Positions 8,608 through 14,047 of a stretch of DNA of 14,047 bases are shown piece after piece (positions within the stretch are counted from its first letter, which is position 1; the number at the start of each line of letters is the position of its first letter). Under the pieces are notes generated by a model. It made no database searches. It had not been told where the DNA came from and saw only the letters and a program-made list of their open reading frames with translations. This DNA comes from Rodentolepis nana. Taxonomy: Eukaryota > Platyhelminthes > Cestoda > Cyclophyllidea > Hymenolepididae. The position numbers were made by a program, and so were the translations under genes. Where the stretch lies: assembly GCA_900617975.1 (NCBI GenBank), contig UZAE01001300.1, positions 1-14,047 of the forward strand, written 5' to 3'.

Positions 8608-11600
8608 TCAAAATAGAGTTGAGAATGCAAAATCAGTCAGTGCTAATTCGTTTTGTGAGGAAGTTATTTCACAATTCTGCTTCTCTTCTACCCTGGTTCC
8701 AAAGTACTCGATGTACACTGCGATTAGGGAGCGCAATGTTGCAAGTGAAAATAAGAAAGCAATAGTGAGTCGGAGACATGTTCGGAATATTACGGGTACT
8801 TCGTAGGCCAGCCAATAGAGCTGTTGGGCATCCTCCTTTTTCACAGAAATCAACTGAAATGCATGAAAAACATGTGGGTCATTGAGCATTCAATGTTAAT
8901 AATAATAGAATTAATATTAAACATACACTTTTAACGTGGGCAAGTGGAATGTAGAGATCTTTTCCAAGCTTCTTCTCTCTACAAGGAAAAAATCCATGAA
9001 ATTGTCCAGTTCACAGAACTTTCATGGATAGTATACTGATGTTCATTCATTTCCTTCATTAGAGAGTAAATTTTCCAGATGAATTTTTAGTTCGAAAAAT
9101 AATAAACATTTTAAATCTGTTCGACAATGTGTACTCATACTGAAAAAAGTCTATTGCTTGGCAGTCGGCTTCAAACTATTACAACAAGCCAGAAACGAAA
9201 CTCTAATAGGAAAACACGTTTCTGTCAGGGTGAATCACAACTTCTACAGATTCTTCAGTTGACTGCTGGAGGGATGCCACAAGACAAGAATATCGAAATC
9301 CAGAAAATCATGTATATCTATGATGCAAACATATTCACAATCCATGGAATCCAAACTTACGGATGACAAATTCGAATACTGCCAATTCCAGTGTTACGCC
9401 TTTTATCTCCTTCTTAATGACCAGAAAATAGTAAGTTTCGACTGGCGTAAAAGGTGGTCTTACAACACATTGTGAAATAATCAAGAGCATGTGTTCGATT
9501 TAAGATGTGTACAAAATAATCAGGTTACATGTTTGAAAGTGTCAAAACCACTTCAAGATATAGGCGGTCTATAATCCACCCCAGAATTGACCCAACTTCG
9601 ATCTTCTGAACATCTCACGCAAAGCTGTATTACTTGGAGACTTCAATACCCATTCCACCAGATGAAACAATAAGAACGGAAACACGGTTTGGAAGGAAAT
9701 CGAAAACATGCTTTACAGCGATGAGGATCATGCTACTTACCTTCACTACATCAACGAACTTACACACCACAAAATAATTGACGATCCTGGTTCTGATCAC
9801 AAATCAGTCAATACTAGTATCACCATCAGCAACAAATGCATGACACTCAAATTGCCAACCAAGCTATCAAGGAACTTCAAGAAGGCCGACTGGCCTAGAA
9901 TCATAAATCTTTAATTAAATGAACTTTTCTCAGGTTCCATCAACTACAACCATCAACCTGACAAACTGTGCAACCATATCACCAATATTATAACCAGATT
10001 TGCAAGGAATACTATTCTCCAAGGAAAAGCTAAACACTATAAAGTGTTCTGGTCTAAACATCTTGAGGAAGTGAAAAGAAAGCGGGACACCCTTTGTAGC
10101 ACTACTGAAGAGATTGGAAGAAGGGAAGACGTACGAGCCTGGAGATGGCTGTCAGCTGTTCTAAGCGAAACGGACTACCTTCGAAAACTTCTTCTCATAT
10201 ACCAATTATCAAAATGATAGCCAAGACACATTCAGATTCCTGAGTAACCTCCAAAACAACAAGAAAATACCCTAGAAAGAACCAATAATCTTAACTAATA
10301 AACTGCTTACATCCGACACCTAAATAGCTAACTCATTTGCCATGTTCTATTCCCTTTTGCCAGATAGTTTTCAAGAGATATAAAGAAACAAGTAACAAAG
10401 TTTGGTGAAATTAAGGAAGACACAACAATGCCACATATTGTGCGTACTGAATCATTCAGCTCCCACAAACTTACTTATAAGATAAAACAGCTAAAGTACA
10501 AAATGTCTCCTGGAGAAGATGGTATTCATCCAGGATTTCTGTTTAGATTGTGGCCAAAAGCTACGGAAATCATGTTGACAGTATTCAACAAAATTTGGGA
10601 GACCTGTCTCGTATCTAACCAATGAATCATTGCCATAGTAATACCAATACAGAAAAGGGCAAAACCCTTGCAAATTTGACAACTATAGATCTATCTCCCT
10701 AACAAGAATGATGGATAAACTCATGGAAAGAATGGTTCACAGGAGGCTAACCTTGTTTCTTGAAATAAAAACATTCTTTGATACAAACAAACAGGTGTTA
10801 GGCCACAAAGATCAACAAACCACCAAGTAGTCACTCTATCTCAGCATGTCAAGATGTCCTTGATGCAAGCAATACTCTTAGGACTGTATTCATCGATTTC
10901 GAATCAGCATATGACCTAGTATGGAATGAGAACCTAATTCTGAAATTGCCGAAGATTGGTACAAAACTTAACATGCTAAACTAGATAAAAGCGTTCATTG
11001 GGCAAGGATTATGTAAAGTCAGATAAGGAAACGATCTGTCCAAATCTAATATTTTACAAGCAGGCCCGCCACAAGGAAATGTAACAAGGTGCTCCCCTTT
11101 CAACAACTTCATCAATGATATAGCAGAACAACAAATGCCTTCATTATGAGGATGGTCTTGTTGTATGGTATTCCGCCCTCAAGAAGAACGCTCAGAAGAG
11201 GACGAAAGCTGGTGCGACAACGACGGAATGGTTATCAACACCTCGAAAACTGAATTCAAGCACTTTCATTGGCCCACCTCAGCATAAATCCTCATTTAAT
11301 GTGACGTTTGACACAAAACTTACATGGAGAAAAAAACACTGACAAAATAACGGAACAAGCCTCCAGTAGACTGAACGTACTGAAGCTGCACGCGATCAAA
11401 CCTAAACACTACTTTCAAGATGTCTGTTCAGTCAATAAAGCTGTTCTGCTGTGAGCCACTCATTGAAGCATCTGAGGGGATTCTGAAATCACTCGAGAAG
11501 ACGCACAACCAGACACCGTGTCTACTTACTGGAGGAGTAAAATCAACACCCATTGATGCAATGCTCCTCGTTACAGGGAACACCACAATGCGTTACCTTA

Positions 11601-13814
11601 TCAAAGAGAAGGCCTTGACCCTGTACGAGAAGCTACTGCGCATTCCCATGCACAAATTCTTTAGCAAATACGAAAATAGACCAAGACACCTATAAACCCA
11701 AACTGACCTAATAAAGAAAGTCATGGAACTGAAGAAAGCATCACGAATTGCTGACAAACCAAAAAGCCTCTCTCTACTCCAAAGCCTATTAGCAGATACT
11801 GATGTGCAATGTTGCACCCAACTGGTTGACCATTTCAGAAAAGCAAATTCCCCTCCTGAACATATGCGACCATTGGACCTTGAGACAATCAATATAAACT
11901 ATCCACCACACTGCCTCCAAGTCCTCATTGACGGGTCATACGTAGAAAAACAAGCAAACGTTTGGAAGGGTGTGTATTCTGAATTATTCTCATTCTGCGC
12001 AGAAGCGGGACAAAATAGATTGGCATTTAAAGGAGAAATAGAGGCCGTTAAGATTGCACTAGGCCAATTGGGCTGCCTAGATGTGAAATTCACCAAAGCA
12101 GTAGTTCTTTCGGACTTACAGTCAGCAATAAATTGAAGTGGTAGCAGAGAAGCACCCAAAACAGCCGAGATATACGCATTGAAGAACATAATCAGGAGAG
12201 AATTTAAGACTTCAAGGTGCAACGAACTTAAAGTTAGAACGAAGGAGAAACAGTGGACAGCGGTACTCTCCAACATAGCCGACTGGTCAAGAATCGAAGC
12301 TGTTGCAAAGTTTAGACTGCATATCAGTTGTCTGGTGAAGCACCTTCACAGAATAGGAGTATACGCCCAACCAACATGGCCACTATGTGTCCTACAGGAG
12401 GAAATGAGAAGACCCACCTGATTCAGTGTCCAGCCCTAAAGACAAAGACAGCAATCTAGAGATACTAGGAAGCCAGAAGCCAACTACTGAACCACTGTTA
12501 ACTGTCCTAAAGCCTAAATATATTTTCCTCCTTCCAACCCTGATTGAAAGCCAAAGTTAACTAAATGGCCTAAGGATAAATAGCATAAAGCCTGCCAGTT
12601 GAAATATTTATACAAATGTTATATATTTTCTCAATCAGTCAAAAGTTTGACTTTAGCCTGACATTTGTGTGTGATAACAAATGCCATATTTAATAAGTGA
12701 ACAAATTATATTAAATTGAAATTGTTTGCTTACTCTTTTGCCAAGAATATATTGATTTGGTATTGGAGATTAGCTCCCATTAAAAATCCACTTTTCTGCG
12801 ATAGAGAAAATAAGTATTCCGCTTAGTTAAGAGAACATAGCGAATGTCAAAAATGGAACAAAAATCTGAAAGAATAGAGGTTGACATGGGGGTAATTCTG
12901 CTTACCGGGTCGAGCAGGAAGTAGGGCTCCCAGTTTGATTCAGGTGGAGATTCAAAAATGACAGCACTTTTCGTTTCATTATCGACAAGGTTGAAATAAG
13001 GCATTGAGATAAATATGGGGACATCAGGACCTTTAAGACATCGTTTTAAAGGCACAAATCCGGATGGAGCAAAGTTGCCAGTGAATGTGTCTTTGTCATG
13101 AAATGCCCAATTATCGGGATTCTCTTCAACACTTTGTAGCTGTTCTTTATCCAACGTCATTTTAAGTAGCTGAAATGTCACAGTGAAATTTGCATCAATA
13201 AATCAAATAAAAGAACACAGTTTGGTAAGTGAGTAAATTTGACAAGAATTACTGGAATTATGAGTGGAAACCTAATTTCAAATATAGGCCAATCTCATCT
13301 ACCCGCTTATGGATCCCAGAGAATACAGCCGAATCGAAATTGACATGACCGCCCTTTGAATATGTTGAGAGTGAACTCAAACAGAACAACAAAAATATAA
13401 AGCACTGCAACTCGAGCCCCAAGAAACTTAGAAAGTTCAGAGTGAAATCTAATCCTTATGTGAAATAGGCCCACACAACACCTCCTGAATCCAATTAACA
13501 GAGTCTTTGGTGTATTGGCTTCATTTGTGGTCCTGTTCGACTTTTCGTTGAACACCTTCTCCACAATGTGACTAATTAACGCATTCGGCATATGTCAGCT
13601 GGTTCAAGTGCACAACACACCATTCTCCGTTGTGGTAATGAGTAAGTAATTATGTCAAACCGAGCAAGTGGTAAAGTGGTACTCACTTTCAATTGAGGAA
13701 CATCTTCTGAGAAGACAGCTTCCGTTGCTGTGAATGAAAATGAACGGCATAAACCAGCAAAGAATATGTAGCGCTTGTCACCTAATTTCAAACCTGGTGG
13801 AGTTACAACATCAG
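8608..13814 (-). CDS. CD36/SCARB/LIMP-2 family scavenger receptor, 3' part (five exons; 5' part outside window)
   Basis: Exons on the minus strand: 13814-13687, 13169-12906, 12795-12734, 8978-8927 and 8853-8608 (stop TGA). All introns are GT-AG with agreeing phases, giving about 250 residues of the C-terminal half. Members of this family are two-pass membrane glycoproteins that bind lipids or lipoproteins at the cell surface or in lysosomes. Landmarks in order: TPPGLKLG, FAGLCRSFSF (family motif CRS), EDVPQLK, ENPDNW, VPLKRCLKG, IFISMPYF (family: I/V-S-L/M-P-H/Y-F), YFLLDP, GANLQYQINIFL (family: R.Q.N), LGKDLYIPLAHV (family: ..IP..W), then a hydrophobic span LTIAFLFSLATLRSLIAVYI as C-terminal membrane anchor and a tail of about 35 residues ending FAFSTLF. 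Only two ectodomain cysteines are visible (in CRS and RCLKG). One N-glycosylation sequon lies in VDNET. The first exon seen starts in phase 1, so more exons lie beyond 14047. Confidence 0.93.
8927..8978 (-). CDS. CD36-family exon, 52 nt
   Basis: The acceptor gattttttccttgtag and the donor GTATGT bound an exon reading EKKLGKDLYIPLAHVKS, phase 2 in and phase 0 out. It matches the family's NYIVPILWLNE region just before the C-terminal helix and membrane anchor. A GTGTAT donor two bases earlier is possible but breaks the phase of the last exon. Confidence 0.88.
8992..9029. repeat. Perfect 10-bp inverted repeat next to a splice acceptor
   Basis: The arms are atccatgaaa (8992-9001) and tttcatggat (9020-9029), separated by 18 nt. 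On the minus strand the hairpin's 3' arm ends 11 nt before the AG of the 52-nt exon of the CD36-family gene, touching its pyrimidine tract and covering the usual branch-point window. Confidence 0.8.
9129..9185 (+). repeat. Partial copy of the 2723-2788 repeat block
   Basis: The block gtactcatactgaaaaaagt..ctatt..ttggcagtcggc..tcaaactatta matches 2723-2788 with small gaps. The similarity fades after about 60 nt. It lies upstream of the LINE fragment in the same CD36-family intron. Confidence 0.55.
9567..9914 (+). pseudogene. LINE endonuclease domain remnant (C-terminal half)
   Basis: One frame, starting at 9567, reads VYNPPQN, then stop, then LLNISRKAVLLGDFNTHSTR, another stop near 9663, and later IIDDPGSDHKSV. 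The GDFN and SDH boxes are the Asp/Asn and His catalytic blocks of LINE endonucleases (exonuclease-endonuclease-phosphatase family). The N-terminal half is lost or unreadable. Confidence 0.82.
10428..11150 (+). pseudogene. LINE reverse transcriptase remnant
   Basis: At least three frames are needed. The first (10428-10625) holds KMSPGEDGIHPGFLFRLW. The second, from about 10681, holds YRSISLTRMMDKLMERMVHR. The third, from about 10886, holds TVFIDFESAYDLVWNE (motif A), AGPPQGNV (motif B, near 11060) and FNNFINDI. Motif C (the Asp-Asp catalytic box) should follow near 11130-11180, but only a scrambled stretch is there. The region 9915-10427 carries the linker between endonuclease and RT, also broken by stops; 11150-11720 is the connection to the RNase H. 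Confidence 0.85.
11723..12436 (+). pseudogene. LINE RNase H and terminal Cys/His knuckle remnant
   Basis: A single open frame of 137 codons (11723-12136) has the acidic RNase H residues in LIDGSYV, KGEIEAVKIAL and VVLSDLQSAI. A TGA at 12134 is followed in the same frame by EAPKTAEIYALKNIIRR to about 12421. The end of the protein has the WPLCVLQEE ... THLIQCPAL pattern: a C-x2-C...H...C knuckle in which the first Cys is now Trp and a frameshift lies before the His. This is the best-preserved part of the element. Confidence 0.82.
12734..12795 (-). CDS. CD36-family exon, 62 nt
   Basis: The acceptor is ttattttctctatcgcag and the donor GTAAGC. It runs from phase 0 to phase 2 and reads KSGFLMGANLQYQINIFLAK. 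It aligns with the family stretch (I)TGF.L..AKR.Q.N..V that follows the D/E-P of the previous exon. It is the last exon before the 3755-nt LINE-bearing intron. Confidence 0.9.
13170..13686 (-). other. CD36-family intron, 517 nt
   Basis: The intron lies between a GTGAGT donor after ...PQLK and a gtgacatttcag acceptor before LLKMTL, both phase 0. The reading frames within it show no protein similarity that I recognise. Confidence 0.82.
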
Positions 13815-14047
13815 CTAAATATAAAGAAATTTTAATTAATAAATGGTGATAATGTTAGCACAAATATTGAATCAATACTAGTATTTATTGAAAATTTATG
13901 CCATGGTTATTAATAATAACGAATATGACATGAAATATTTAGTGCGAATTTGAGCATAATTAGTATTTAAAGCAAAATTTGTACATTTTGTAAAATTTAG
14001 TTCTGTATCATACTTTGAAACGGTAAATTAAATTAAGGTTACAAATT
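13815..14047 (-). other. CD36-family intron running off the window
   Basis: Very AT-rich sequence upstream of the acceptor ttctttatatttag. No further exon is visible before the right edge. Confidence 0.7.

Larger units (their letters stand above)
9500..12615 (+). mobile_element. Degenerate non-LTR retrotransposon (LINE with endonuclease, RT and RNase H; I/jockey-like)
   Basis: Fragments in the expected LINE order lie on the plus strand: apurinic-type endonuclease (YNPP, LLGDFN, PGSDH), reverse transcriptase (GEDGIHP, YRSISL, FIDFESAYDLVW, GPPQGNV, FINDI), RNase H (LIDGS, GEIEA, LSDLQSAI) and a C-terminal Cys/His knuckle (PLC ... HLIQCPAL). A retained RNase H and terminal knuckle suggest the I-like part of the jockey superfamily. 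There are many stops and frameshifts, and the RT active-site FADD box is not readable, so the copy is inactive. The 5' end is probably truncated, since only the C-terminal half of the endonuclease is clear. The 3' end is set by eye near cctgccagttgaaatattta. It sits antisense in an intron of the CD36-family gene. Both boundaries are approximate. Confidence 0.87.

Noticed and set aside
9127..9366. 79-codon plus-strand frame upstream of the LINE endonuclease
   Set aside because: Its start overlaps a dispersed repeat block and it shows no endonuclease or ORF1 motif; likely chance.
9366..9440. Minus-strand segment ending at a GTAAGT site (reads GVTLELAVFEF), tested as the missing CD36-family exon
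   Set aside because: The exon at 12734-12795 matches the family (LQYQIN) and both neighbouring phases; this one ends in the wrong phase.
11593..12276. Minus-strand frames opposite the LINE RNase H
   Set aside because: They mirror the better-supported plus-strand RNase H frame.
13307..13591. 94-codon minus-strand frame
   Set aside because: It falls in the 517-nt CD36-family intron; no family match, and the flanking exons join in phase without it.

Overview
This is a eukaryotic, AT-rich (roughly 60%+ A+T) window from an invertebrate animal. It holds two spliced protein-coding genes, both on the minus strand, with a dead LINE retrotransposon lying antisense inside an intron of one of them. Very short introns (45-110 nt) sit beside multi-kilobase ones, and an AG acceptor abuts a start codon as at spliced-leader sites. 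A flatworm therefore seems the most likely source, but the sequence alone does not fix the taxon.

Region by region. 1-2210 lies 3' of the NADK2 gene; it has a repeat tail at the left edge, a 57-nt (AT)n tract and no gene I can support. 2211-7265 (minus) is a complete seven-exon gene for a mitochondrial NAD kinase of the NADK2 type. I could join it exon by exon, with every intron phase matching, to a 413-residue protein. Its last intron (2737 nt) contains a dispersed repeat. 7266-8607 is the gap to the next gene. 8608-13814 (minus) is the 3' half of a CD36/SCARB/LIMP-2 scavenger-receptor gene (five exons; the 5' part is outside the window). Its 3755-nt penultimate intron carries the LINE (about 9500-12615, plus strand), with recognisable endonuclease, reverse transcriptase, RNase H and zinc-knuckle remnants. 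13815-14047 is intron sequence running off the window.

The two host genes follow each other on the same strand, with 1342 nt between the CD36-family stop and the NADK2 start. NADK2 would supply mitochondrial NADP(H). The CD36-family protein would be a two-pass membrane receptor for lipids or lipoproteins. Nothing in the sequence shows that the two work together. Several exons (40, 52, 62 and 77 nt) are too short to stand out as ORFs and were found from splice sites, phase and family alignment.

I found no tRNA, rRNA, CRISPR or prokaryotic feature, and no clearly new biological system. The most interesting points are the possible spliced-leader site at the NADK2 ATG, the hairpin abutting a splice acceptor in the CD36-family gene, the loss of the second disulfide cysteines in the receptor, and the antisense LINE between its last exons.
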